Shown here in pieces: positions 33,994-42,028 of a stretch of DNA of 64,000 nt; position 1 is the stretch's first letter, and each line of letters opens with the position of its first letter. The notes below the pieces were generated by a model. It had not been told where the DNA came from. It did not search any database and saw only the letters and a list, made by a program, of their open reading frames with translations. Source of the stretch: Verrucomicrobiota bacterium (lineage in GTDB: Bacteria; Verrucomicrobiota; Verrucomicrobiia; Limisphaerales; UBA1096); NCBI GenBank assembly GCA_030749225.1, contig JASMKO010000062.1, forward strand, positions 62,001-126,000, in the 5' to 3' direction. The position numbers and the translations under genes are program-made.

Positions 33994-34025
33994 GGGCGGT
34001 CTTTAATGGCCGCCCTCTTTTGTTT
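33994..34025 (+). terminator. Terminator or attenuator between rplT and pheS
   Basis: GGGCGGTC (33994-34001) pairs with GGCCGCCC (34008-34015), with one G-U pair and a 6-base loop, followed by TCTTTTGTTT. It is a convincing intrinsic terminator shape. Because pheS starts 22 bases later with no obvious promoter of its own, it may be an attenuator that sets pheS expression below rpmI-rplT. Confidence 0.6.
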
Positions 34026-34046
34026 CCGAAAAAGGAAACTTCGAAG

Positions 34047-35051
34047 ATGTCATTCGTCGATGAAATTACCCCGCTGAAGGAAGCCGCCTTGCAGGCGCTC
34101 AAGGCTGCCGACAACCTGGCCAAGCTCGACGCAGTGCGCGTACAATACCTCGGCACGAATGGCCAGTTCACCGGGTTGCTCAAGCAGATGGGTGGTTTGG
34201 CCAAGGAGGAACGCCCCGCCGCCGGCAAAGCGGTCAATCAAGCCAAGGCCGAGCTCACCCGAAGCCTTGACCAACGGCGCGAGCAACTCGAGCTTGTCGG
34301 CGCCGCGCCGCAACGGGCCACCGACTTCACCGCACCCGGCCGGCGCCGCCCGCTTGGCAAGCAGCACCCTCTCACGCAGGTTACCGAGGACATCGTCCGC
34401 AGCTTTCGCAAGATCGGCTTCGCAGTCGCAAACGGCCCGGAGATCGAGAGTGAGCGCTACTGCTTCGACGCCCTCAACACCCCGGCTGACCACCCGGCCC
34501 GCGACACACAGGATACCTTTTTCCTCAACGCCAACGAGCGGCCCCTGCTTCGCACCCACACCTCCTCCGTCCAAATCCGGGTGATGGAGCAGACCCCACC
34601 GCCGATCCGTATCATCGTGCCGGGCCGCGTCTACCGGCGCGACAACGCCGATGCCACCCACAACCCTACCTTCCACCAGATCGAAGGCCTTTACATTGAT
34701 AAAAACGTCACCGTCGGCGACCTCAAGGGCACGGTGGAGTTCGTATTTCGGGAACTCCTTGGCAAGGAGGTAAAGCTGCGGTTCCGGCCGCACTACTTCT
34801 CCTACACCGAGCCGAGCCTCGAGATCGACTTCAGCAGCCCACTCGTCCGCAAGATGGGCAAGGAATGGCTCGAGATCGCCGGCTGCGGCATGGTGCATCC
34901 GGCCGTCTTCGAGAACGTCGGCTACGACCCCGAGGAGTGGAGCGGCTGGGCGTTCGGTTTCGGCATCGAGCGCATTGCAATGATCCGCTACGGCATCAGC
35001 GACATCCGCCTCTTCTACGAAAACGACCTCCGCTTTCTCAAGCAATTTTAG
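34047..35051 (+). CDS. pheS: Phenylalanyl-tRNA synthetase alpha subunit
   Basis: A 334-residue protein from the ATG at 34047. That start is chosen because AAAGGAAAC lies at the right distance and the N-terminal coiled coil begins at FVDEITPLKEAALQAL. The class II catalytic core shows HPLTQVTEDIVRSFRKIGFAVANGPEIE, motif 2 with RVYRRDNADATHNPTFHQIEGL, and motif 3 with GWAFGFGIERIAMIRYGISDIR. It charges tRNA-Phe as an alpha2-beta2 enzyme with PheT. pheT is not downstream: prs follows after 153 bases, so the beta subunit must be encoded elsewhere. Confidence 0.95.
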   Translation: MSFVDEITPLKEAALQALKAADNLAKLDAVRVQYLGTNGQFTGLLKQMGGLAKEERPAAGKAVNQAKAELTRSLDQRREQLELVGAAPQRATDFTAPGRRRPLGKQHPLTQVTEDIVRSFRKIGFAVANGPEIESERYCFDALNTPADHPARDTQDTFFLNANERPLLRTHTSSVQIRVMEQTPPPIRIIVPGRVYRRDNADATHNPTFHQIEGLYIDKNVTVGDLKGTVEFVFRELLGKEVKLRFRPHYFSYTEPSLEIDFSSPLVRKMGKEWLEIAGCGMVHPAVFENVGYDPEEWSGWAFGFGIERIAMIRYGISDIRLFYENDLRFLKQF

Positions 35052-35204
35052 CCCTTGGCCAAACGGGGCGGATTCAGGCCGTTGATTTTTTTCCCTACGA
35101 TACGAATGCGCTTGATTGGTGTTTTCCTGTTGTTAATTTTCAGCAGCCGCGAGCAGGGCTGATCCGCAGAGCAAACCAAAACCACAACCACTCCGAATCC
35201 AGAC

Positions 35205-36149
35205 GTGAAAGTATTCGCTGGCAGTTCAAATATCCCGCTTGCAGATGCCATCTGCGGGAACATCGGCATTGAGCCGGGCAAACTCTCCATCAGTGCGTTC
35301 CCCGACGGGGAGTCGTTCGCCAAGATCGAGGAGAATGTCCGGGGCGAGGATGTGTTTGTAATCCAGTCAACCTGTCCCCCGACGAACCATCACCTGATGG
35401 AGCTGTTTATCATCATGGATGCGCTCAAACGCGCCAGCGCTGACCGGATCACGGCGGTGCTGCCATATTACGGCTACGCCCGGCAGGACCGGAAGGACCA
35501 GCCACGGGTGCCGATCTCGGCCAAGCTCGTGGCCAACCTGCTGGTGGCCGCCGGAGCCAACCGCATTCTGACGATGGATCTGCATGCCCAACAAATCCAA
35601 GGCTTTTTCGACATCCCAGTGGATCATCTTTACGCCTCGCCGGTGATTTTCGCCTACCTCAAATACACCAAGCGGGAGAATCAAGTCGTGGTCAGCCCGG
35701 ATGTGGGCGGGTTGAAGATGGCCCATGCCTACTCGGAAATGCTCGAGGCGGACCTAGCCATTGTCGCCAAGCGCCGCACCAGCGCCACCGACACGGAATC
35801 GGTGGGCATTATTGGCGATATTGAGGGTAAAAACGCCCTTTTGGTGGATGATCTGACTGAAACCGCTGGTACACTGGTCAACGCCGCCGCCATACTAAAG
35901 GAGCGTGGGGCGGCGACTGTCCGGGCCTGTGTTTCCCACACAATTCTCAATGATTTGGGCATCGATCGGCTGAAAAACTCTTGTATTGACGAACTGATAA
36001 CGACTGATACAGTCCCCCGCCCTGAAATCGAGGGGTTGAACATCAACACCCTCTCCGTGGCGGGGTTGCTGGGAGAAGCCATCCAGCGAATCCACAACAA
36101 TTCCTCGGTGAACTCGCTGTTCCGATTCAAGGGAGCGCGCACCAACTGA
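35205..36149 (+). CDS. prs: Ribose-phosphate pyrophosphokinase
   Basis: A 314-residue enzyme with a GTG start at 35205; it matches family length and the N-terminus KVFAGSSNIPLADAICGNIG. It makes PRPP from ribose 5-phosphate and ATP for nucleotide, His and Trp synthesis. Motifs: FPDGESFAKIEENVRGEDVF, PYYGYARQDRKDQPRVPISAK (the flexible catalytic loop), TMDLHAQQIQGFFDIPVDHL, SPDVGG, and the PRPP-binding LLVDDLTETAGT. The 153-base spacer before it has a TTGGCCAA copy (35055), a T-rich run and no convincing promoter. Confidence 0.96.
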   Translation: MKVFAGSSNIPLADAICGNIGIEPGKLSISAFPDGESFAKIEENVRGEDVFVIQSTCPPTNHHLMELFIIMDALKRASADRITAVLPYYGYARQDRKDQPRVPISAKLVANLLVAAGANRILTMDLHAQQIQGFFDIPVDHLYASPVIFAYLKYTKRENQVVVSPDVGGLKMAHAYSEMLEADLAIVAKRRTSATDTESVGIIGDIEGKNALLVDDLTETAGTLVNAAAILKERGAATVRACVSHTILNDLGIDRLKNSCIDELITTDTVPRPEIEGLNINTLSVAGLLGEAIQRIHNNSSVNSLFRFKGARTN

Positions 36150-36186
36150 GTCTGTCGGGGGGAAACAGTTTTTTGGGACAAATTAC

Positions 36187-36897
36187 ATGAAAGCAATCTC
36201 GTTGGCCGCAAATCCGCGGACGTTGACCAAGACCACAGGCAGCAAAAAAGTTCGCCAAGGCGGGGGCCTGCCCGGCGTCATTTACGGTAACGGCGACCCG
36301 CAGAGCATCGAGATCGAAGCCAAGCAGTTTGGCAAGGCGGTCAAATCCACCGAGGCGAAAAACTTCCTCGTCGAACTGGACATCGAGGGCAAAAAGAGCA
36401 TCGCACTGGTGCAGGATGTCCAGAAGAATCCCCTGACCAACCTGTTCATCCACGTCGATTTCAAGCGCCTGACCAAGGACAGCGTCGTCACGGCACAGGT
36501 TCCGCTGTACCCTATTGGCACTGCAGAGGGTGTAAAACAGGGCGGCGTTATGCAGACTGCGATGCACACAATCACGCTGAAGGGTCGTCCGGCAAACATC
36601 CCAGATAGCCTTGAACTCGATGTCAGCGACATGGAGGTCGGCCAATCCCGGTACCTCGAGGATCTGGATCTGCCGAAGGGGGTTGTCGCGACCGGTCAAC
36701 CTAAGGCTTTGGTGATCGCCATTGCAACCTCGCGCATGCAGATGATGGCCGAGGCGGAAGAGGCAGCAGCGGCCGAAGCGGCAGCAGAGGGAGGAGCGGA
36801 AGGAGCCGCCGCCGAGGGCGAAACCCCAGCACAAGAAGGCGCCAAGGAAGAGGGCGCCGCCGATGCCGCCGAGGGCGGGGACAAGAAGGAAGGTTAA
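36187..36897 (+). CDS. rplY: 50S ribosomal protein L25/general stress protein Ctc
   Basis: A 236-residue L25 of the long Ctc type. The N-terminal part binds 5S rRNA (SKKVRQGGGLPGVIYGNG, IALVQDVQKNPLTNLFIHVDF), and the C-terminal TL5-like beta domain has YPIGTAEGVKQGGVMQTAMHTITLKGRPANIPD and EVGQSRYLEDLDLPKGV. The last 50 residues are a low-complexity Ala/Glu/Gly tail ending in lysines. It is followed by pth, rpsF and ssb, a conserved neighbourhood. A small CTGT/ACAG hairpin followed by six T (36152-36174) precedes the start and might attenuate read-through from prs. Confidence 0.94.
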   Translation: MKAISLAANPRTLTKTTGSKKVRQGGGLPGVIYGNGDPQSIEIEAKQFGKAVKSTEAKNFLVELDIEGKKSIALVQDVQKNPLTNLFIHVDFKRLTKDSVVTAQVPLYPIGTAEGVKQGGVMQTAMHTITLKGRPANIPDSLELDVSDMEVGQSRYLEDLDLPKGVVATGQPKALVIAIATSRMQMMAEAEEAAAAEAAAEGGAEGAAAEGETPAQEGAKEEGAADAAEGGDKKEG

Positions 36898-36905
36898 TTT
36901 TTATT

Positions 36906-36933
36906 GGCGTCCCGCCGAGTTGGCAGGAACGCC
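36906..36933 (+). promoter_or_regulatory. Hairpin between rplY and pth
   Basis: GGCGT (36906-36910) pairs with ACGCC (36929-36933), with an inner CCGCC/GGC pairing, followed by GTGTTCTTTTAT. It is too imperfect to call a terminator with confidence. It may be a partial terminator or an RNA-processing site in the 59-base spacer. Confidence 0.35.
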
Positions 36934-36956
36934 GTGTTCTTTTATAAGGTCCGCGT

Positions 36957-37601
36957 ATGGAAGAAATATTCCTGGTCGCGGGATTGGGCAATCCCGGAAA
37001 GGGTTATGCCGCCACGCGGCACAATGTCGGGTTCATGGTGCTCGACCGCTTGGCCAAGCTCTTGGGAACAGCGTGGGAGTTGAACAAAAAGTTCACCGCT
37101 CATTTGGCCAAGGGTAGTCAGGCAGGCAACAAGATCCTCCTATGCAAGCCACAGGGCTACATGAACCTGAGCGGGCAATCGGTAGTGCCCCTGTCTCAAT
37201 TTTACCAGATTCCCTCCGAGCGAATCGTGGTGGTTGTCGATGACATCGACCTTCCGCTTGGTGTCGTGAGAATGCGTCCCGGCGGAGGCACGGGAGGCCA
37301 TCGGGGCTTGGATTCCATCCATGGATCACTTGGAAAGAACGATTTTGCCCGCCTGCGGCTGGGCATCGGCCGCCCGGAGCCGAACCGAGATGTGTCCGGC
37401 TTCGTGCTTGGCAAATTTGCCGAGGCGGAAACCGAACTGCTGGAACGACTGCTGGAAACAGCGGCGGACCAACTCGTCTGCTGGGTGCGGCAAGGCATCG
37501 GGCCGGCGATGAACAATTACAACGGGGACTATTCCTCGACAGGAAACGAAACAGATGACGAAATACGAAGGAACGATCATCCTGAAGGAAACGGGACGTG
37601 A
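36957..37601 (+). CDS. pth: Peptidyl-tRNA hydrolase
   Basis: A 214-residue enzyme that releases peptides from prematurely dropped peptidyl-tRNA. GLGNPGKGYAATRHNVGFMVLDRL holds the catalytic His and conserved Asn; KPQGYMNLSGQSV, VVVDDIDLPLGVVRMRPGGGTGGHRGLDSI and FARLRLGIGRP are standard. The last 25 residues (from about NNYNGDY) exceed the usual family length and are encoded by DNA that also encodes the start of rpsF in another frame: a 47-base overlap. The tail is therefore probably unimportant for activity. Confidence 0.95.
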   Translation: MEEIFLVAGLGNPGKGYAATRHNVGFMVLDRLAKLLGTAWELNKKFTAHLAKGSQAGNKILLCKPQGYMNLSGQSVVPLSQFYQIPSERIVVVVDDIDLPLGVVRMRPGGGTGGHRGLDSIHGSLGKNDFARLRLGIGRPEPNRDVSGFVLGKFAEAETELLERLLETAADQLVCWVRQGIGPAMNNYNGDYSSTGNETDDEIRRNDHPEGNGT

Positions 37602-37842
37602 AAGCACGGTCAAGGAACTGCAGACCCTCATCTCGGCCGAGATCGATACGGCCGGCGGGAAAGTAGGCGAGTTCAACGACGTGGGCCAAAAGGAATTTGT
37701 CCGGGTGGCCAACCGTAAAAACCCAGATGGCTACTACCTTGAGGTCACGTTCGAGGGCGATCCGGCAGCAACCGGCGAACTAAAAAAACGCCTGCTCAAA
37801 CTCAAGGATGTGTTCCGGGTGTTCTTCACCAAGCCGGCGTGA
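37555..37842 (+). CDS. rpsF: 30S ribosomal protein S6
   Basis: A 95-residue S6 with the RNP-like fold (KYEGTIILKETGRESTVKELQTLISAEIDTAGGKV; NPDGYYLEVTFEGDP; LKDVFRVFFT). It binds the central domain of 16S rRNA together with S18. AGGAAACGAAACAG precedes the ATG and lies within pth, which overlaps this gene by 47 bases, so the two are probably translationally linked. ssb follows after 44 bases. rpsR, usually between ssb and rplI, is missing here. Confidence 0.92.
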   Translation: MTKYEGTIILKETGRESTVKELQTLISAEIDTAGGKVGEFNDVGQKEFVRVANRKNPDGYYLEVTFEGDPAATGELKKRLLKLKDVFRVFFTKPA

Positions 37843-37886
37843 ATCGTGGGTTGATTCCGATGATCCAATCTGATTAAACTGCACTC

Positions 37887-38327
37887 ATGGCAAGTTTCAA
37901 CAAGGTCATCCTGATGGGCAACCTGACCCGCGACCCCGAGTTGCGTTACACGCCCAGTGGCACCGCGGTCGCAGCTTTCGGCATCGCTACGAACCGGCGA
38001 TGGAAAGATCAAGATGGAAACCAAAAAGAGGAAGTTACATACATCGATATTTCGGCTTTCGGCAAACAAGCCGAAGTAATCGGGCAATATTTCCAGAAGG
38101 GAAAAGGAATTCACATCGAGGGCAGATTGAAGTTCGACCAATGGGATGACAAAAACACCGGGCAAAAGCGAAGCAAACTAAGCGTTGTGCTTGATCGGTT
38201 CGAGTTCATTGGTGGTAGCCAAGGCGATGGTGTCGCTCCTGCCCCGCAGCAGTCCGCCCCTCCCCCATCCGAGCCAGCGGACGGCCCACCTGTGGATGCC
38301 CCTGGGGACGACGACGTCCCGTTTTGA
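37887..38327 (+). CDS. ssb: Single-stranded DNA-binding protein
   Basis: A 146-residue SSB. The OB fold occupies residues 1-110 (NKVILMGNLTRDPELRYTPSGTAVAAFGIATNRRW; EEVTYIDISAFGKQAEVIGQYFQKGKGIHIEGRLKFDQW), then a Pro/Ala-rich linker and the acidic tip DDDVPF that recruits repair and replication proteins. It sits between rpsF and rplI as in many bacteria, which couples its dosage to ribosomal protein synthesis. Confidence 0.96.
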   Translation: MASFNKVILMGNLTRDPELRYTPSGTAVAAFGIATNRRWKDQDGNQKEEVTYIDISAFGKQAEVIGQYFQKGKGIHIEGRLKFDQWDDKNTGQKRSKLSVVLDRFEFIGGSQGDGVAPAPQQSAPPPSEPADGPPVDAPGDDDVPF

Positions 38328-38357
38328 ACAAAGACAAATTCATACCACAAGCGACTC

Positions 38358-38867
38358 ATGGCAAAAACTGACGTTATTTTAATCAAAAATGTGGAAGGCT
38401 TAGGCGGGGAATCCGACCAAGTCAACGTGGCCACCGGCTACGCTCGCAACTACCTCCTACCGCACGGACTGGCCATTCCGTTGACCGAGGGCAACGAGCG
38501 GCGACTCGAGGCACTTCGCAAGGTACGCCGCGACCGCGAGATCCGCGAGGCCAAGGACGCCAAGGAACTGGCCGCAAGCTTCAAGCACCTGATTCTTCAC
38601 ATCAAGGCCAAGACCGGAGACACCGGCAAAATGTACGGCTCGGTCACCCCGGCAAGCATCATCGAGCAGCTCAACGAACAGTTCGAGATCAAGCTCGACC
38701 GCCGGAAGGTTCACCTTGAGGAACCGATCCGCACGGTGGGTGACCACGACGTGGAGTTGCGTCTGCATTCCGAGGTCAGCACCACGCTCAAGGTGCGGGT
38801 GGAGAGCAGCAACCCGCTCCCCGAGGAGGAATCCGAGGCGCCTGCGGAGGAGGCTCCGGCGAGTTAA
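38358..38867 (+). CDS. rplI: 50S ribosomal protein L9
   Basis: A 169-residue L9. The N-terminal RNA-binding domain (DVILIKNVEGLGGESDQVNVATGYARNYLLPHGLA) is joined by a long helix (RREIREAKDAKELAASF-like) to the C-terminal domain (GKMYGSVTPASIIEQLNEQFEIKLDRRKVHL). A short acidic Pro/Ala/Glu tail of about 20 residues is extra. It is the last gene of the prs-rplY-pth-rpsF-ssb-rplI run, ended by a very strong terminator 25 bases later. Confidence 0.95.
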   Translation: MAKTDVILIKNVEGLGGESDQVNVATGYARNYLLPHGLAIPLTEGNERRLEALRKVRRDREIREAKDAKELAASFKHLILHIKAKTGDTGKMYGSVTPASIIEQLNEQFEIKLDRRKVHLEEPIRTVGDHDVELRLHSEVSTTLKVRVESSNPLPEEESEAPAEEAPAS

Positions 38868-38892
38868 CCGAAAATCACATTGTTTTGAAAAA

Positions 38893-38929
38893 CAAGACAG
38901 CCCAGTTGATGGGGCTGTCTTGCTTTTTT
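38893..38929 (+). terminator. Strong Rho-independent terminator after rplI
   Basis: CAAGACAGCCC (38893-38903) and GGGCTGTCTTG (38912-38922) form a perfect 11-bp stem with an 8-base loop, followed by CTTTTTT. It closes the ribosomal protein/ssb run. Confidence 0.92.
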
Positions 38930-39408
38930 GTGGCTGCGAGTATGAAACACCGCCGACGGAAAATCAGACCATTCCGATTAGTTCATCCGTGCTAGGCCTC
39001 TGAGAGTTCGTTCCGGATGATGAAAACGAGAAAAAGGAACGGATGATGATCCTGAAATTCTCCGCCACCGAGTACATGATTCATTATCCCATCCAGGAAG
39101 ACTCATGTTCTTCCAGGCCTACCCCGTCAAGATCGGCGGGGTGTCGCGCGTTGAACTTCAGGCCATCGGCAGCAGCGAAGGCCCCCCAAGCAAAGGAAAA
39201 AACTGTACCACATCGGCTCGTATCGATTGAAAAACGCAGAAATTGCTATCAGGCTGCTGAACGAAACACTGGTGGATGACAAACTCAAGACATCCCCCGC
39301 TCTGAAGCTGCTTCCTGAAGCACAAAGGAAACAAAAAAACTGTTCGTCAATCCATGAAAATTCCGAAGGTTCAAAACATAGTCCTGCCCTTAACGCGCTT
39401 GCACAAGG
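38930..39408. other. 479-base spacer between rplI and carA
   Basis: No intact gene is convincing here. Between about 39043 and 39360, short open stretches in different plus-strand frames follow one another, listed separately as a possible gene remnant. No tRNA, repeat array or promoter was recognised. carA ends here on the other strand without a clear terminator. Confidence 0.5.
39105..39350 (+). pseudogene. Possible frameshifted gene remnant
   Basis: The frame starting at ATG 39105 gives a coding-like peptide (FFQAYPVKIGGVSRVELQAI) and stops at 39230. From about 39200 a second frame continues with an equally protein-like stretch (KLYHIGSYRLKNAEIAIRLL and on to LLPEAQRK near 39330). A single-base shift near 39190-39200 would join them into one chain of roughly 75 residues. 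I do not recognise the family. It could equally be chance open reading in a GC-rich spacer. Confidence 0.25.
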
Positions 39409-40587
39409 TCAGCCGTGCTTCTCGACCAACTGTCGGAATTCGCCGAAGAGGCCGCTTGAGTCGTGCGGCCCCGGCGATGCCTCCGGGTGGTATTGAACGC
39501 AGAACACCGGCTTAGTCTTGTGACGCAATCCCTCGACCGTCTGGTCATTTAGGTTGACTCGGTTCACTTTCACGTCGCCCGGCAGTGAGTCGGTCTCCAC
39601 CGTGAAGCCATGGTTCTGCGACGTGATCTCCACCCGACCGCTCTCAAGATCCTTCACGGGCTGGTTCGCACCGCGATGGCCAAACTTGAGTTTGCTCGTC
39701 TTGCCGCCCATGGCCAAGCCGAGGATTTGGTGGCCCAGACAGATGCCGAAAATCGGGAGCCCTTTAGCCAACAGCGCCGCGACCGCCTCCATTGCGTAAG
39801 TCACCGCCGCCGGATCGCCGGGGCCGTTTGAGAGAAAAATACCGGCCGGAGTGTGCTTCAGCACCTCATCCGCAGGCGTATTCGCCGGAACGAGCGTCAC
39901 CGCGAAGCCGGTCTGCCGCAGCCGGCGCAGTATATTGTACTTGATGCCAAAGTCGTAGGCGACGATTGGAACGTCCGCCGTCGGCATCGGGTCACGCTGA
40001 GTTCTGCCGTCGATCTCGCTCGGCCCCTTCGGCAACCGAAATTCCGGGCTCAACGTATCCTCCTCGTCCCATGCGAAACTCGACTGATGGGTGACTTCCT
40101 TCACGTAATCAACGCCGACCAGGCCGGGCCATGCCTTCGCCTTGGCCAGGGCATCTTCAGCCGTTGCGCCCTCCTCCGTCGTGAGGTAGCCGTTCATCGC
40201 GCCGCGAACGCGGAGCTTTTTGGTCAATGCACGCGTGTCGATCCCCTCAATGCCTGGAATACCGTTGCGCTCCATGTAGTCGCCGAGCGAGCTGTCCGCT
40301 CTGTAGTTGCTGACGACCGGCGACAACTCGCGGACGACGAAGCCGCTGGCGTGTGTCTGATACGATTCCACATCCTGCTCGTTTACACCGTAATTGCCGA
40401 TGAGCGGATAGGTCATCGTGATAATCTGCCCCTTGTACGAAGGGTCAGTCAGGATTTCCTGATACCCCGTCATGGAGGTGTTAAAACAAACCTCCCCGGC
40501 GACCGACGCTGCAGCGCCAAACGGCCGCCCCTCGAAAATGGTGCCGTCCTCCAATGCGAGGATGGCTTTACGCCCCAAGCCAGACAT
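39409..40587 (-). CDS. carA: Carbamoyl-phosphate synthase small subunit
   Basis: A 392-residue glutaminase subunit that supplies ammonia to CarB for arginine and pyrimidine synthesis. The ATG at 40587 is chosen because [18 protein letters not shown] is the family N-terminus; the open frame continues upstream, but with unrelated residues. Visible: [46 protein letters not shown], and the class I glutamine amidotransferase domain with [17 protein letters not shown] (nucleophile Cys), [10 protein letters not shown] and the late [11 protein letters not shown] with the catalytic His/Glu. carB is not adjacent. A perfect TATAAT lies only 10 bases before the ATG. Confidence 0.95.
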   Translation of the reverse strand: MSGLGRKAILALEDGTIFEGRPFGAAASVAGEVCFNTSMTGYQEILTDPSYKGQIITMTYPLIGNYGVNEQDVESYQTHASGFVVRELSPVVSNYRADSSLGDYMERNGIPGIEGIDTRALTKKLRVRGAMNGYLTTEEGATAEDALAKAKAWPGLVGVDYVKEVTHQSSFAWDEEDTLSPEFRLPKGPSEIDGRTQRDPMPTADVPIVAYDFGIKYNILRRLRQTGFAVTLVPANTPADEVLKHTPAGIFLSNGPGDPAAVTYAMEAVAALLAKGLPIFGICLGHQILGLAMGGKTSKLKFGHRGANQPVKDLESGRVEITSQNHGFTVETDSLPGDVKVNRVNLNDQTVEGLRHKTKPVFCVQYHPEASPGPHDSSGLFGEFRQLVEKHG

Positions 40588-40597
40588 CGGCGGAGAG

Positions 40598-40603
40598 ATT
40601 ATA
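40598..40603 (-). promoter_or_regulatory. Candidate -10 box of carA
   Basis: On the minus strand TATAAT (40603-40598) is a perfect -10. TTGCCG is the nearest -35-like hexamer, 15 bases upstream. The box ends 10 bases before the carA ATG, no Shine-Dalgarno sequence lies between, and a start about 7 bases downstream would give an almost leaderless mRNA. Confidence 0.5.
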
Positions 40604-40735
40604 GACACGATACCCAATCGGCAAGTGCACACCCAAAAGTGCAGTTCACCCGTTGGCCAAGCGCTTGGACAATCCTCCCCACTCCCCGTTGCAGGTAAAA
40701 CGGTTGATTTCCACCGGTTTTGCGCCACATAACCG

Positions 40736-40763
40736 TTGACACTCAAAAGCTCGCGGGTATGAT
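40736..40763 (+). promoter_or_regulatory. Strong pgk promoter
   Basis: TTGACA (40736-40741) and TATGAT (40758-40763) are separated by 16 bases: a perfect -35 and a five-of-six -10. The predicted RNA begins at or just before GCCCTTTTTTCG (40769-40780), which can fold with GGGC at 40782-40785 over the ribosome-binding purines before the ATG at 40788. Confidence 0.75.
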
Positions 40764-40787
40764 TCCGCGCCCTTTTTTCGGGGGCAA

Positions 40788-42020
40788 ATGACCAAGCGGA
40801 CCATCAACGATATCGACCTGCGAGGCAAACGCGTCCTAGCACGCGTCGATTACAACGTGCCGATGGCCAGGCAAGATGGCGCAATGGTGATTAATGATGA
40901 CACCCGCATCCGCGCCACGCTGCCAACGCTCCGGACGATGACCGAAAGCGGCGCGAAAGTCGTCCTGGCCGCGCACCTTGGTCGACCCAAGGGCGAACGC
41001 GTTCAATCAATGAGTCTCCGCCCTGTAGCCGAGCGGCTTTCTGAATTGATCGACCAACCGGTCGCCTTCTGTGAGCAATGCGTTGGCCAAACTGCAGCCA
41101 AAGCAACGACTAAGCTCGAGGACAGCGGCCTGCTGCTGCTGGAGAACCTCCGCTACCACGCCGAGGAGGAGGCCAACGACCCGGGCTTCGCCACCGAACT
41201 CGCAGGTGACGCCGAGGTGTACGTGAACGACGCCTTCGGGGCCGCACACCGCGCCCACGCCTCCACCGCCGGCGTTGCCGACGTACTTAACGACCGGGGC
41301 GGCCAAAGCGTGGCCGGCCTGCTGATGGAGCGCGAGTTGCAGTTTCTCGGCGACGAACTCGAGTCGCCGAAGCGGCCGTTTGTCGTGATCCTCGGCGGCG
41401 CGAAGGTGTCCGATAAAATCAAGGTGATCGATCGCCTGCTCGAAAAGGCCAATACGATCCTCATCGGTGGCGCGATGGCGTATACATTCAAGCTGGCCAA
41501 GGGACTCACCGTCGGAAAGTCACTCGTCGAGCGTGACAAGGTGGATGTCGCCCTAGCGGCCCTCGACAAGGCGGCCAAGCGCGGCGTTCAGTTCCTGATC
41601 CCGACCGACAACGTCGTCGCCATGCCGACGGAGATCGACGGCAAATTTGCTTTTGGGGATCACCGCGTGAACGACGACGAAAACATCCCCGACGAGGTCG
41701 AGGGCGTCGACATCGGCCCCAAATCCGTGGCCGCGTTCAGCGAAGCCATCGCAGGAGCTAGGACAATTTTGTGGAACGGCCCAATGGGCATCTTCGAGGA
41801 TGAGCGCTTTGCAGGAGGAACGTTCGCCGTGGCCAAGGCCGTGTGTGAGGTGACCACCAACGGGGCCAAGAGCATCATCGGCGGCGGCGATAGCGTGAAG
41901 GCGCTGAACAAGGCAGGCCTCGGCGACCAGGTTACCTTCATGAGCACCGGTGGCGGCGCGAGCCTCGAGTTTCTCGAGGGCAAGGAACTGCCCGGCGTCG
42001 CGGCCTTGGCTGACAAATAG
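40788..42020 (+). CDS. pgk: Phosphoglycerate kinase
   Basis: A 410-residue glycolytic kinase that transfers phosphate from 1,3-bisphosphoglycerate to ADP. The N-terminal domain has [13 protein letters not shown] (substrate Arg/Asp), AHLGRPKGE and [10 protein letters not shown]; the C-terminal nucleotide domain has [42 protein letters not shown] and the glycine-rich [11 protein letters not shown] and [19 protein letters not shown]. It is the first gene of a pgk-tpiA-secG operon, a conserved bacterial arrangement, behind a near-consensus promoter. The ATG is preceded by GGGGGC. Confidence 0.97.
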   Translation: MTKRTINDIDLRGKRVLARVDYNVPMARQDGAMVINDDTRIRATLPTLRTMTESGAKVVLAAHLGRPKGERVQSMSLRPVAERLSELIDQPVAFCEQCVGQTAAKATTKLEDSGLLLLENLRYHAEEEANDPGFATELAGDAEVYVNDAFGAAHRAHASTAGVADVLNDRGGQSVAGLLMERELQFLGDELESPKRPFVVILGGAKVSDKIKVIDRLLEKANTILIGGAMAYTFKLAKGLTVGKSLVERDKVDVALAALDKAAKRGVQFLIPTDNVVAMPTEIDGKFAFGDHRVNDDENIPDEVEGVDIGPKSVAAFSEAIAGARTILWNGPMGIFEDERFAGGTFAVAKAVCEVTTNGAKSIIGGGDSVKALNKAGLGDQVTFMSTGGGASLEFLEGKELPGVAALADK

Positions 42021-42028
42021 ATTGACGA

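Noticed and set aside
34050-35045. A 331-codon open frame antisense to pheS
   Set aside because: Shadow of pheS; no domain recognised.
36152-36174. CTGT/ACAG hairpin with six T before rplY
   Set aside because: A 4-bp stem is too weak to call a terminator; mentioned only in the rplY entry.
40588-40746. N-terminal extension of carA
   Set aside because: The extra 53 residues are not CarA-like, and the stretch contains the carA -10 box and pgk promoter.
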